NCBI GenBank assembly: GCA_019636655.1
Contig: JAHBXB010000001.1
Location: forward strand, 124,001-188,000
Reading direction: 5' to 3'
From: Phycisphaeraceae bacterium
GTDB lineage: Bacteria; Planctomycetota; Phycisphaerae; Phycisphaerales; UBA1924
DNA: 64,000 bases
Under the pieces are notes generated by a model. The model was not told the origin of the DNA, did not search any database, and saw only the letters and a program-made list of their open reading frames with translations. This document shows positions 45,508 through 54,880 of the stretch, piece by piece; the stretch's first letter is position 1, and the number at the start of each line of letters is the position of its first letter. Both the position numbers and the translations under genes were made by a program.

Positions 45508-45539
45508 GGCCCGGCGCTGCAACCGGCGCGGGGCCTTTT
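45508..45539 (+). terminator. Probable terminator after the YHS lipoprotein gene
   Basis: GGCCCGGCGC at 45508-45517 pairs with GCGCGGGGCC at 45526-45535 with one mismatch and an 8-base loop. A TTTTC tract follows at 45536-45540. It lies 30 bases after the stop codon, in the 121-base gap before the gluconolactonase-like gene. Confidence 0.7.
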
Positions 45540-45599
45540 CGATTCGGGCGGCTTCCCGTGCCGTCGATTCCATCCACCCTCGTTGCCAAGGGCTCAGTC

Positions 45600-47201
45600 A
45601 TGCGTATCTCCTGCTTCCTCGTTTCAGTGCTCGCCTCGATCGGCGCGACTTTCGCCGCGCCGGACCGGTCGCCGCTGGCGCCCGATGCGATTGTTGATCT
45701 GCGAACACCGGGAGGCGTGGGGATGGTCAATGGGCAATGGCGCTACACAGATGCGGTGATCACAGAGGTTGATCACCGTGTCGCGGGGGCCGACAACAAG
45801 CCATCGGGACTGGCGGTGCGAACGCACGACGTTTCGCCGCATGCCGGTTCGGTTGAGTTTGACGACGCAGGCTGGGAGGAGGTGGATCCCACGGGGCTCG
45901 AGAGGCGGCGATCGACCGGGCGGCTGGCGTTCGGCTGGTACCGTCTCAACATTACCATCCCCGAGCGGGTTGGAACGCTGAATACCGCTGGAGCCAGCGT
46001 GTACTTCGAGATCGTCGTCGACGACTATGCCGAGGTGTGGGTCGACGGCAGATTGCCGCAAGTGCTGGGCCAGAGTGGCGGGGCGCTGGTGCGCGGCTGG
46101 AACTCGCCGAATCGGGTGTTGCTGACCGACCACGCCAAGCCGGGGCAGCGGATCCAGGTGGCGGTGTTCTGCGCCAACGGGCCGCTCTCCGAGCCGCCGG
46201 CGAACTACATCTGGATCCGGTCCGCCACACTGGACTTCTATCGGCCAGGGAGAGCGGTGGGGGCGGTGCCGGTGTCGACGGAGGTCACGCGAGTTGATCC
46301 GGCGATCGACGTCATCATCCTCCCCGGTACGCAGGCGGAGAGACTGGCAGATGGGTTCAGTTTCGTCGAGGGGCCGGTGTGGGCCAGCGTCGAATCGGGA
46401 TACCTGCTCTTCAGTGATCCAAATAGGAATGTCATCCATCGTTGGTCGCCGGATGGGGAGGTCTCCATCTACCGCACCAAGAGCGGTTACACGGGGACCG
46501 ACATCGGTGAGTACCACCAGCCCGGCTCCAACGGCTTGGCGATCGATCCCGAAGGCCGGCTGACCATCTGCGAGCACGGAAACCGGCGTGTGACGCGGCT
46601 GGAGCACAACGGCACCCTCACCGTGCTCGCGGATCGGCACAACGGAAAGCGGCTGAACAGCCCGAACGACCTTGTGTACCGGTCCGATGGGACCCTGTAT
46701 TTCACGGATCCCCCTTTTGGCCTTCCGAGGGCGTTCGCAGACCCGAGCAAGGAACTCGAGTTTAGCGGCGTCTACTGCCTCTACAACGGGACGCTCCGGC
46801 TGGTAGGAACGGATATGACCGGCCCCAACGGCCTGGCGCTCTCGCCCGATGAGAAGCACCTGTATGTTGACAACTGGGACGAAAAGCGCAAGGTGGTGAT
46901 GCGATACGATGTCGCGCCGGATGGGTCGCTATCGAATGGCGCGGTGTTCTTCGACATGACGGGAGCGCCGGGAGAGGAAGCGCTCGACGGCCTGAAGGTC
47001 GATGCACACGGGAATGTGTATGTGTCAGGTCCGGGTGGGGTCTGGATCATCTCGGCCGCGGGGGCGCACCTTGGGACACTTGTACTCCCCGAGTTGCCGG
47101 CCAACTTCGCGTGGGGGGATGCGGATGGACGGACGCTGTATATGACGGCTCGTACAGGGCTGTACCGGATCCTGCTGGGGGTGCCTGGGAGCCGCCGCTA
47201 G
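45600..47201 (+). CDS. SMP-30/gluconolactonase-like protein with N-terminal beta-sandwich domain
   Basis: A 533-residue exported protein (signal MRISCFLVSVLASIGATFAA). Residues about 60-215 look like a galactose-binding-type beta-sandwich (FGWYRLNITIPERVG, VYFEIVVDDYAEVWVDG). Residues about 235-533 are an SMP-30/gluconolactonase propeller with FVEGPVWASV, GSNGLAIDPEGRLTICEHGN, RLNSPNDLVYRSDGTLYFTD and GPNGLALSPDEKHLYVDNWD, which hold the metal ligands. It would hydrolyse an aldonolactone such as gluconolactone, the product expected of the dehydrogenase at 35738. The start is ATG 45600; the earlier in-frame region is noncoding. Confidence 0.9.
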   Translation: MRISCFLVSVLASIGATFAAPDRSPLAPDAIVDLRTPGGVGMVNGQWRYTDAVITEVDHRVAGADNKPSGLAVRTHDVSPHAGSVEFDDAGWEEVDPTGLERRRSTGRLAFGWYRLNITIPERVGTLNTAGASVYFEIVVDDYAEVWVDGRLPQVLGQSGGALVRGWNSPNRVLLTDHAKPGQRIQVAVFCANGPLSEPPANYIWIRSATLDFYRPGRAVGAVPVSTEVTRVDPAIDVIILPGTQAERLADGFSFVEGPVWASVESGYLLFSDPNRNVIHRWSPDGEVSIYRTKSGYTGTDIGEYHQPGSNGLAIDPEGRLTICEHGNRRVTRLEHNGTLTVLADRHNGKRLNSPNDLVYRSDGTLYFTDPPFGLPRAFADPSKELEFSGVYCLYNGTLRLVGTDMTGPNGLALSPDEKHLYVDNWDEKRKVVMRYDVAPDGSLSNGAVFFDMTGAPGEEALDGLKVDAHGNVYVSGPGGVWIISAAGAHLGTLVLPELPANFAWGDADGRTLYMTARTGLYRILLGVPGSRR

Positions 47202-47283
47202 GCATGCACGCCGAGTGCTTGCGTCGGGGTGGACCTATTGTGAGCAGGCCGCCGCGGACACGGCGACTGATTGGGGAGCGGCG

Positions 47284-49374
47284 ATGACGATTCAAATTGA
47301 TGAACGTACAGAGTGGCTGGAGGCCGATGGCCTGGGCGGGTTCGCTTCGGGAACGACCAGCGGGGTTCGCTCTCGCCGGTATCACGGTCTGCTGACGGCG
47401 TCGGTCCGTCCGCCGACGGGGCGGTTTGTGCTGGTCAACGGGTTCGACGCGTGGATCGAGACGCCCGGCGGTGTCTTCCCGCTTACGTCGCAGAAGTACC
47501 CGCCGGGGGTGGTGCATCCCCACGGTTCGCTGCACATCGCGTCGTTCACGCACAAACCGTGGCCGACCTGGACGTGTCGCTTTGAGGACGGGACAGAACT
47601 TGTGCACGAGGTGTTCGTGCCGAGGGGACGGGCGATGGTCGCGGTCTCCTTCCGGCTTGTCCGCGGCGGGGCGGGCGGATCGCGGCTGGTGCTCAGGCCG
47701 TTCCTTTCGGGTCGGGACTACCACAGCTTGCACCATGAGAACGGCGAGTTCAACTTCACGCCCGAGGTCAAGGGAGAGGTCGCCGTGTTCCGGCCTTACC
47801 CCGGAGTACCGAGCGTGGTCGTGCGGTCCAACGGCGTGTTCGCGAGTGATCCGGTCTGGTACAGGAACTTTCAATATGACGAGGAGCGGGCCCGCGGGCT
47901 GGAGTGCACGGAGGACCTGGCCTCGCCCGGTTCGCTGACGTGGAGGCTCTCGGCGCGTGACGGCGCGGAGCCGGCGGTGATGCTGCTGGCGGCCGGGTCG
48001 GTGCCGTGCTCCAGCGCCGAGTTGATCTCCGGGCCGTCGCCGGCGGTGCCGACGTACGAGGACCTCCGGAACGGCGAGTTGCACCGGCGCCGGGCGCTCG
48101 GCTCCGGGCTGGAGGTCGCCGCGAACTCGTACATCTCGCGGCGGGAGGATCCCGGATCGGAGGCTGGAAGGACGATCATCGCCGGGTACCCCTGGTTCAC
48201 CGACTGGGGCCGGGACACGTTCATTTCCCTCCGGGGCCTGTGCCTCGCGGCGGGGCGGATCGAGGACGCGAGGGCGATCCTGCTCGCGTGGGCGGCGCAT
48301 GTGTCGGAAGGAATGCTGCCGAATCGATTCCCGGACTCGCCGTCGGACAGCCCCGAGTACAACGCGGTCGATGCGTCGCTGTGGTATGTCGTCGCCGTCG
48401 GGGAATACCTCGACCTTGCAGCGGCAGGCAAGGCGAGCATCTCGGCGTCGGAGGAGCGAACCCTTCGGCGTGCGGTCCTGGAGATCGTCAGCGGCTATTC
48501 AAAGGGAACCCGATACGGCATCCGCGTCGACAGGGATGGTCTGGTTGCCGCGGGCGAGCCCGGGGTCCAGCTCACGTGGATGGATGCGAAGTGCGGCGAT
48601 TGGGTGGTGACGCCGCGGATCGGCAAGCCCGTAGAAATCCAGGCGCTGTGGGCGGCGGCGCTGGCCGTGGCGGAGCGGTTCGATTCGGCGTGGAGCGACG
48701 CGCTGCAGCGCGTTCGGACCGGCTTTGCGGAGCGGTTCTGGAATCCCGAGCGAGGCTGCCTGTTTGACGTCGTCGATACCGACCACGTCACGGGACGGAA
48801 CGACGGGACGCTCCGGCCGAACCAACTGTTCGCGGTCGGGGGCCTGCCCGTGCAGCTCGTTGCCGGCGACCAGGCCCGCCAGATTGTGGACCTCGCCGAA
48901 CGGGAACTGCTGACGCCGATGGGGCCGCGGTCGCTGGCGCGGGGAGAGCCGGGCTACACCGAGCGATACGGCGGCACGCCGTTGCAGCGCGACGGATCCT
49001 ACCACCAGGGGATTGTCTGGCCGTGGGTGCTTGGGGCGTTTGTGGAGGCGTGGGTCAGGGTCCGCGGCGGGACCGACGAGGCCAAGTCGGAGGCGCGCCG
49101 GCGGTTCCTTGATCCGATTCTCGCCGGGCTCGACGATGGGAGCGTCGGCGGCCTCGGGCACATCGCTGAGATCGCGGATGCAGCGGCGCCGTTCACTCCG
49201 CGCGGATGCCCGTTCCAGGCGTGGTCGATCGGCGAGGCGCTCCGGCTGGATCGCGTGGTGCTCGCGCCGGGTCACTCGCAGTCAACCGGGATCGAGCCCA
49301 GGCCCGTGACCGCGGCGCCTCGGGGTCGAGCGGCCGTCGGCGCGAAGCCGTCGAGCGCGCGCGCCCGCAGGTAG
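47284..49374 (+). CDS. Glycogen debranching enzyme / amylo-alpha-1,6-glucosidase-like
   Basis: A 696-residue protein with the GDE N-terminal domain (WLEADGLGGFASGTTSGVRS, RRYHGLL) and the C-terminal (alpha/alpha)6 barrel. The barrel shows GYPWFTDWGRDTFISLRGLC, GMLPNRFPDSP, YNAVDASLWYVVAVGEYL, TWMDAKCGDWVVTPRIGKPV and QGIVWPWVLGAFVE. The Asp residues in DWGRDT and WMDAK are in the positions of family catalytic or binding residues. It hydrolyses alpha-1,6 branches in glycogen or related glucans. It lies between a lactonase and a glucosidase gene, consistent with glucan breakdown feeding glucose oxidation. The start is ATG 47284. Confidence 0.92.
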   Translation: MTIQIDERTEWLEADGLGGFASGTTSGVRSRRYHGLLTASVRPPTGRFVLVNGFDAWIETPGGVFPLTSQKYPPGVVHPHGSLHIASFTHKPWPTWTCRFEDGTELVHEVFVPRGRAMVAVSFRLVRGGAGGSRLVLRPFLSGRDYHSLHHENGEFNFTPEVKGEVAVFRPYPGVPSVVVRSNGVFASDPVWYRNFQYDEERARGLECTEDLASPGSLTWRLSARDGAEPAVMLLAAGSVPCSSAELISGPSPAVPTYEDLRNGELHRRRALGSGLEVAANSYISRREDPGSEAGRTIIAGYPWFTDWGRDTFISLRGLCLAAGRIEDARAILLAWAAHVSEGMLPNRFPDSPSDSPEYNAVDASLWYVVAVGEYLDLAAAGKASISASEERTLRRAVLEIVSGYSKGTRYGIRVDRDGLVAAGEPGVQLTWMDAKCGDWVVTPRIGKPVEIQALWAAALAVAERFDSAWSDALQRVRTGFAERFWNPERGCLFDVVDTDHVTGRNDGTLRPNQLFAVGGLPVQLVAGDQARQIVDLAERELLTPMGPRSLARGEPGYTERYGGTPLQRDGSYHQGIVWPWVLGAFVEAWVRVRGGTDEAKSEARRRFLDPILAGLDDGSVGGLGHIAEIADAAAPFTPRGCPFQAWSIGEALRLDRVVLAPGHSQSTGIEPRPVTAAPRGRAAVGAKPSSARARR

Positions 49375-49450
49375 GCGCGGGGGTCGCGGGGAATGGCAGG
49401 TCGCTGTATGCTCCCACCACGCGGCGAGGTCATGCCGCGCCGGGGCCGCC

Positions 49451-52168
49451 ATGTCGAACCAGCACCCACACGCCGACGATGCCCACCCCACGATGTGCAA
49501 GGACCCCGAGTCGCAGCGGCTCGCTGAGGATGCCGCGCGCATCAAGAACTGGAAGCGCTGGGGGCCCTACCTCTCCGAACGGCAGTGGGGGACGGTGCGA
49601 GAGGACTACTCGCCGAACGGGGACTGCTGGAACTATCTCCTGCACGACCACGCACGGTCGCGTGCCTACCGCTGGGGCGAGGACGGGATCCTCGGCCTGA
49701 CCGATCGCGAGTGCCGGCTCTGCTTCGCGCTGGCGATGTGGAACGGCAAGGACCCGATCATCAAGGAGCGGCTCTTCGGCCTCACGGGCCCCGAGGGGAA
49801 CCACGGCGAGGACGTCAAGGAGACCTACTTCTTCCTCGATTCGACGCCGACACACTCCTACATGAAGGGGCTGTACAAGTACCCTCAGCAGGCGTATCCG
49901 TACGACCACATCGTGGCGGTGAACAAGGGGCGCACGCGGCTGGAGCCGGAGTACGAGATCGCCGACACCGGCATCTTCGACGAGGGCCGGTACTTCGATG
50001 TCCAGATCGAGTACGCGAAGGACGGCGGCGGCGGGCCGGACGACATCCTGATCCGCGCCACCATCTTCAACCGCGGTCCGGACGCCGCGCCGCTGCACTT
50101 CCTGCCGACGCTGTGGTGCCGCAACACGTGGGCGTGGGGCGCGGTGCACGAGGGGTCGTGGCCGCGGGCGCCGATCGAGGCGGCCGGGCCGGCCGTCTCG
50201 AACGGGCTGCGAGTGGCGCACGCCTCGCTCGGCACGTTCCGGTTCTGGGCCGATGCCGCGTCTGATTCGACGGCGCCGGCCTGGCTCTTCACCGAGAACG
50301 AGACCAACTCGGAGCGGCTGTTCGGCCGGCCCAACGCCGCGGCCCACGTCAAGGACGCGTTCAACGAGCTGCTGGTGCACGGCAAGACGGATGCGGTCAG
50401 TCCGGAGCGGTCGGGGACCAAGGTGGCCGCGTACTACAACCTGACCGTTCCCGCCGGCGGCTCCGTGGTGGTCCGCATGAGGCTCTGCGCCGAGGCGGCG
50501 ACGCCGCCGGCGCCGTTCTCGCCTGAGTTCGAGGCGGCCTTCTCACGCCGGAAGGCGGAGGCCGACGAGTTCTATTCGCACCGCATCCGCGGCGACCTCG
50601 GCAACGAGCGGTCGATGGTGTCACGGCAGGCCTACGCGGGGCTGCTCTGGTCGAAGCAGTACTACAACTACATCGTCGACGTCTGGCTCAAGGGGGACCC
50701 GGCCGAGCCGACCCCATCGCCGGAGCGGGAGCGCGGTCGGAACAGCGAGTGGCGGCAGGTCTTCTGCCGCGATGTCATCTCGATGCCCGACTCGTGGGAG
50801 TACCCGTGGTTCGCCGCGTGGGACCTGGCGTTCCACTGCGTTGCGTTCGCGCGGATCGACCCGGAGTTTGCGAAGCAGCAGTTGATTCTGTTTCTGCGCG
50901 AGTGGTACATGCACCCCTCGGGGCAGCTCCCGGCGTACGAGTTCGCGTTCAGCGACGTCAACCCGCCGGTGCACGCGTGGGCGGTGTGGCGGGTGTACAA
51001 GATCACGGGGCTGCGGGGGAAGCGGGACCGACTTTTTCTCGCGAGGGCGTTCCAGAAGCTGCTGATCAACTTCACGTGGTGGGTGAACCGCAAGGACCCG
51101 AACGGCAAGAACCTTTTCGCCGGCGGATTCCTCGGTCTGGACAACATCGGTGTGTTCGATCGATCGATGAAGCTCCCCGACGACGTCACGCTGGCCCAGG
51201 CGGACGGGACGGCGTGGATGGCGTTCTTCTGCGGCACGATGATGTCGATCGCGCTGGAACTGGCCTCGGAGGACCCGGCGTACGAGGATGTGGCCTCCAA
51301 GTTCTTCGAGCACTTCGTGGCCATCACGGATGCGATGAACAGCCTCGGTGGCTCCGGCCTGTGGGACGAGACCGACGGGTTCTACTACGACCAGGTGAGC
51401 ATGGACGGCGTAGTCGTGCCGATGAAGGTGCGATCGCTCGTCGGCGTCGTGCCGATGCTCGCCGTCGAGGTGCTGGAGGACGACACCATCGATCGCCTGC
51501 CGGGGTTCCGCAAGCGGATGGAGTGGTTCCTCAAGAACCGCACGGATCTCGCGCGGTACATCACCTACCTCGAGCACAAGGGGGAGCAGCAGCACAACCA
51601 CCGCCTGCTGGCGATTCCCTCCCGGCAGCGACTGGAGTCGGTCCTGCGGTACCTCTTCGACGAGTCCGAGTTCCTGTCGCCGTACGGCGTCCGCTCCGTC
51701 TCGAAGTTCCACGAGGCCCATCCCTTTGTGACCCAGGACCGTGCCGGGCGCGAGTACCGCGTGGACTACGCGCCGGGCGAATCGACGACCGAGATGTTCG
51801 GCGGCAACTCCAACTGGCGCGGGCCGGTGTGGCTCCCGCTCAACTACCTCATCATCGAGGCGCTCGAGCGGTACCACCACTACTACGGCGACAACCTGCT
51901 GGTCGAGGTCCCCGTCGGGTCGGGTCGGAAGATCAGCCTCCACGACGCGGCCCACGAGCTGCGATCGAGGCTGACGGCGCTGTTCCTGGCGGGCGGAGGC
52001 GGTCGGAGGCCGTGCAACGGGGACGATCCGCGGTTTGCATCCGACCCGCACTGGAAGGACCTCGTGCTCTTCCACGAGTACTTCCACGCCGAGACCGGCA
52101 AGGGCCTCGGGGCGAGCCATCAGACCGGCTGGACCGCGCTGATCGCGACGCTCTTGCAGAAACACTGA
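49451..52168 (+). CDS. GH63-like glucosidase (paralog 2)
   Basis: A 905-residue near-duplicate of the enzyme at 40983, matching it over almost the full length (GPYLSERQWGTVREDYSPNG, DHARSRAYRWGEDGILGLTD, WEYPWFAAWDLAFH, GGNSNWRGPVWLPLNYLI). It lacks the other copy's extra C-terminal tail and differs most in the middle (about residues 225-310), where a loop of different length lies between conserved barrel segments. It is the last gene of the plus-strand carbohydrate island and ends three bases before the convergent metal transporter. No terminator is visible between them. Confidence 0.88.
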   Translation: MSNQHPHADDAHPTMCKDPESQRLAEDAARIKNWKRWGPYLSERQWGTVREDYSPNGDCWNYLLHDHARSRAYRWGEDGILGLTDRECRLCFALAMWNGKDPIIKERLFGLTGPEGNHGEDVKETYFFLDSTPTHSYMKGLYKYPQQAYPYDHIVAVNKGRTRLEPEYEIADTGIFDEGRYFDVQIEYAKDGGGGPDDILIRATIFNRGPDAAPLHFLPTLWCRNTWAWGAVHEGSWPRAPIEAAGPAVSNGLRVAHASLGTFRFWADAASDSTAPAWLFTENETNSERLFGRPNAAAHVKDAFNELLVHGKTDAVSPERSGTKVAAYYNLTVPAGGSVVVRMRLCAEAATPPAPFSPEFEAAFSRRKAEADEFYSHRIRGDLGNERSMVSRQAYAGLLWSKQYYNYIVDVWLKGDPAEPTPSPERERGRNSEWRQVFCRDVISMPDSWEYPWFAAWDLAFHCVAFARIDPEFAKQQLILFLREWYMHPSGQLPAYEFAFSDVNPPVHAWAVWRVYKITGLRGKRDRLFLARAFQKLLINFTWWVNRKDPNGKNLFAGGFLGLDNIGVFDRSMKLPDDVTLAQADGTAWMAFFCGTMMSIALELASEDPAYEDVASKFFEHFVAITDAMNSLGGSGLWDETDGFYYDQVSMDGVVVPMKVRSLVGVVPMLAVEVLEDDTIDRLPGFRKRMEWFLKNRTDLARYITYLEHKGEQQHNHRLLAIPSRQRLESVLRYLFDESEFLSPYGVRSVSKFHEAHPFVTQDRAGREYRVDYAPGESTTEMFGGNSNWRGPVWLPLNYLIIEALERYHHYYGDNLLVEVPVGSGRKISLHDAAHELRSRLTALFLAGGGGRRPCNGDDPRFASDPHWKDLVLFHEYFHAETGKGLGASHQTGWTALIATLLQKH

Positions 52169-52171
52169 GCG

Positions 52172-53482
52172 TCAGCGGTCCTTGTGCGGCCCGCCAGCCG
52201 GCGGGATCGGGCGGCCGTGAGGGTCGGTGCTGGCGCCGATCTGGCGGTCGAGGCGGGCATCGAGCGAGGGGCCGATGAAGTGCTCGACCCGGTGCGAGGG
52301 CTCGTGCACGTGGTCCTCGGGATATCCGAGTTCGCCCGCGAGGAAACTCTCCCACAGGCGGTGCGAGCGGACGACCTGGGCGGCGCTCGCCGCGCCCCGA
52401 TCGGTGAGGGAGAGCGTGCCCGCGGGATCGACGCCGACAAGCCGCTCGCGCCGCAGCGAGGCAAGAGCGAGTCTCGCGATCACCCCGCCCCCAGCCGATT
52501 TCGAAACGGCGTGCGCGGTCGCGGGCCCCGCGCCCCCCGATTCGTGCGCCCGGTACAGATCGCCCAGGATATCCTCGCGAGCGATCCGCAGGCTCAGCCG
52601 GGCGCCGTGCACGAGCTTGCTGACGACGCCGTGGCGCGGAGCCGCCAAGGCCGCGAGCAGGAACTGGCACCCCGCGACCACGCTCACCATGCCGGAGACC
52701 GACGAGTTGGTCCACAGCGCCAGCAGGTAGCCCAGGATCGCGGCGGTGGTGCCGAGCACCGCGGCCAGGACGAGCATCCGCCCCAGGCGATCGGTGAGCA
52801 GGTGCGCGGTCGCGCCTGGTGCAACGAGCATCGCGACGACGAGGATCGACCCCACCGCCTCGAAGGAGACGACGGAGGTGGCGGCCACCATCGTCATGAG
52901 CCCGTAGTGGATCAGCGGCACGCTGATCCCCATGGTCGCCGCGAGATACTGGTCAAACGAGACGACCTTGAGTTCCTTGTAGAACACCGCCACGAGCGCG
53001 ATATTAAAGGCCGCGACGGCGGCGAGCCAGAACGTCATCGAAGGCATGCCGGCGATCCGGTGCGGGTCGGTGGCGACCGTCTCGATGATCCCGTAGAGCA
53101 CGCACCCGGGGTCAAGGTCGACGCTCCCGGCCTTCCACGTGATCAGGACGACACCGACGGCGAACAGCGTGGTGAACACCACTCCCATCGCGGAGTCCTC
53201 GCCGACGCGGCCCCATCGGTGCAGCGCACTCGACAGCACCGCCGTCGCGACGCCCACGACCAGGGCCCCGGCCAGCATCGCGGGGACGTTGCGGCTGTTG
53301 GTCAGGATGAACGCGACCGCCAGCCCGGGGAGGATCGCGTGCGAGATCGCGTCCCCAAGCAGCGACAACCGGCGCAGCACCAGGAAGCAGCCGATTACGC
53401 CGCAGGCCACGCTGCAGAGCGCGGCGGTGAGCATCACCCAGAGGTCGTCGCCGGTCAGGCCGAAGGCAGCTGCCAGAATCAT
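52172..53482 (-). CDS. Mn/Zn ABC permease fused to a DtxR-like domain (permease 2)
   Basis: A 436-residue protein. Residues about 1-285 are an ABC-3 type permease (LRRLSLLGDAISHAILPGLA, EAVGSILVVAMLVAPGATAH) with eight or more helices. Residues about 300-436 resemble the dimerisation and metal-binding part of DtxR/MntR regulators: SLTDRGAASAAQVVRSHRLW, ELGYPEDHVHEPSHRVEHF and LDARLDRQIG. This puts a metal-sensor-like module on the cytoplasmic face of the transporter. It follows a similar permease by one base. The metal, Mn or Zn, is inferred from the family. Confidence 0.9.
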   Translation of the reverse strand: MILAAAFGLTGDDLWVMLTAALCSVACGVIGCFLVLRRLSLLGDAISHAILPGLAVAFILTNSRNVPAMLAGALVVGVATAVLSSALHRWGRVGEDSAMGVVFTTLFAVGVVLITWKAGSVDLDPGCVLYGIIETVATDPHRIAGMPSMTFWLAAVAAFNIALVAVFYKELKVVSFDQYLAATMGISVPLIHYGLMTMVAATSVVSFEAVGSILVVAMLVAPGATAHLLTDRLGRMLVLAAVLGTTAAILGYLLALWTNSSVSGMVSVVAGCQFLLAALAAPRHGVVSKLVHGARLSLRIAREDILGDLYRAHESGGAGPATAHAVSKSAGGGVIARLALASLRRERLVGVDPAGTLSLTDRGAASAAQVVRSHRLWESFLAGELGYPEDHVHEPSHRVEHFIGPSLDARLDRQIGASTDPHGRPIPPAGGPHKDR

Positions 53483-53483
53483 G

Positions 53484-54854
53484 TCACGGGCTCCTGCGCG
53501 GCGTTGGCGGACGGCGGCCCGACGGGATCGGATGAACCGACAGCGGAACCTCGCCGCGGCTTCCCGGCAGGCGGCCCTCGGCGGCGAGGCGGGACTCGAG
53601 CCGGCTGATCAACTCGGGCGGCAGGAAGTGCTCGATGCGGTCGGCGTCGCTGTCCACGTGGTCGGGCGCGATGTGCGCGTGCTCGACCATGAAGAGTTCC
53701 CACAGGCGGTGGGTGCGAACGGCGCGGGCGGCGGCGACCGCCCCTTCGGGCGTGAGGTTCCATCCCCCGGGGGCCCGCTGCGCGAAGCCCCGCCGCGTCG
53801 CGAGGCGGAGGGCGTGTTTGAAGGCACGGCGCCCGCCCCGGGCGTCGACCCGGAGATCGTCGGCGTTCCACGGGGCTGGTATCTCACGCGGCTCGGACCA
53901 CTCGTACACGGTCCGCAGCAGGTGGTCGAGTTCGACGCGGCGCCTCAGACGCACCTGTCGCACGAGGCTGGCCACGAGGCCGCGACGGGGCGCGGCGGCG
54001 AGCGAGAACGCAAACGCCGCCGCGGCGGTCAGCACGATCATCGGTCCGGTGGGCCATCCGCGGCTGAGGGCCTCGCGGGGTGCTGGCAGGACGGCGCTCA
54101 GGGCCGTGCCCAGTGCCCCCGCGCCGGCGCCGATCGCCCCCGCGAGCACGAGCATCGGCCCGAATCGGTCGGTCCAGCACCGGGCGGTCACGGGCGGGAT
54201 CACCAGCAGCGCCACCATCAGCACGACGCCGACTGCGGGTAGCCCGGCGACGGTGCACACGCAGACGAGGGCCATCAGCAGAAGATCAAGCCGGGCGGCC
54301 GGCCAGCCCTGCGACACCGCAAAGTCCTGGTCGAAGCAGAGGAGCTTGAACTCCTTCCACAGAAGCGCGGCGACGCCGATGACCGCGGCCGCGACCGCGG
54401 CGATGACCAGGGCGTCGGACCGAAGCATGGTCGCGGCCTTGCCGAAGATGAACGAGTCCAGCCCGGCGCGGTTACCCGCCGGGCGATGCTGGATCACCAC
54501 GCTCAGCACGATCCCGAGCCCGAAGAACCCGCCGATCGCCATCGCGATCGCCGCGTCCTCCTTCACCCGGGTGAACCGCTTGACCGCCGAGATGGTCCAC
54601 GCGGCGACCACGCCGATGATGAGCGCTCCGAGCAGGAAGGCCGAGAAGTTCCGGTCGCCGACCACGAAGAACGCCAGGCACACGCCGGGCAGCGCCGCGT
54701 GGGCCATGGCGTCGCCGACCAGAGCCCGCCGGCGCAGGACCGCGAGCGAGCCCACCACGCCGCTCGCCAGACCAAGCAGCGCCGTCCCGGCGAGCACGGT
54801 CCGAGTGTTCGCGTCCTGCAGGGTCAGGAGCCGGATGAGGTCCGAAGTGTCCAT
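53484..54854 (-). CDS. Mn/Zn ABC permease fused to a DtxR-like domain (permease 1)
   Basis: A 456-residue homologue of the neighbouring permease with the same architecture: ABC-3 permease helices (LRRRALVGDAMAHAALPGVC, LPAVGVVLMVALLVIPPVTA) and a C-terminal DtxR-like half. That half has NLTPEGAVAAARAVRTHRLW, EHAHIAPDHVDSDADRIEHF and ISRLESRLAAEG. The His/Glu/Asp positions are partly kept. A heterodimeric channel with two sensor tails is likely. It lies 26 bases after the ATPase gene. Confidence 0.9.
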   Translation of the reverse strand: MDTSDLIRLLTLQDANTRTVLAGTALLGLASGVVGSLAVLRRRALVGDAMAHAALPGVCLAFFVVGDRNFSAFLLGALIIGVVAAWTISAVKRFTRVKEDAAIAMAIGGFFGLGIVLSVVIQHRPAGNRAGLDSFIFGKAATMLRSDALVIAAVAAAVIGVAALLWKEFKLLCFDQDFAVSQGWPAARLDLLLMALVCVCTVAGLPAVGVVLMVALLVIPPVTARCWTDRFGPMLVLAGAIGAGAGALGTALSAVLPAPREALSRGWPTGPMIVLTAAAAFAFSLAAAPRRGLVASLVRQVRLRRRVELDHLLRTVYEWSEPREIPAPWNADDLRVDARGGRRAFKHALRLATRRGFAQRAPGGWNLTPEGAVAAARAVRTHRLWELFMVEHAHIAPDHVDSDADRIEHFLPPELISRLESRLAAEGRLPGSRGEVPLSVHPIPSGRRPPTPRRSP

Positions 54855-54880
54855 GGTGTCTGCAGCAGTGGACTGTGCGA

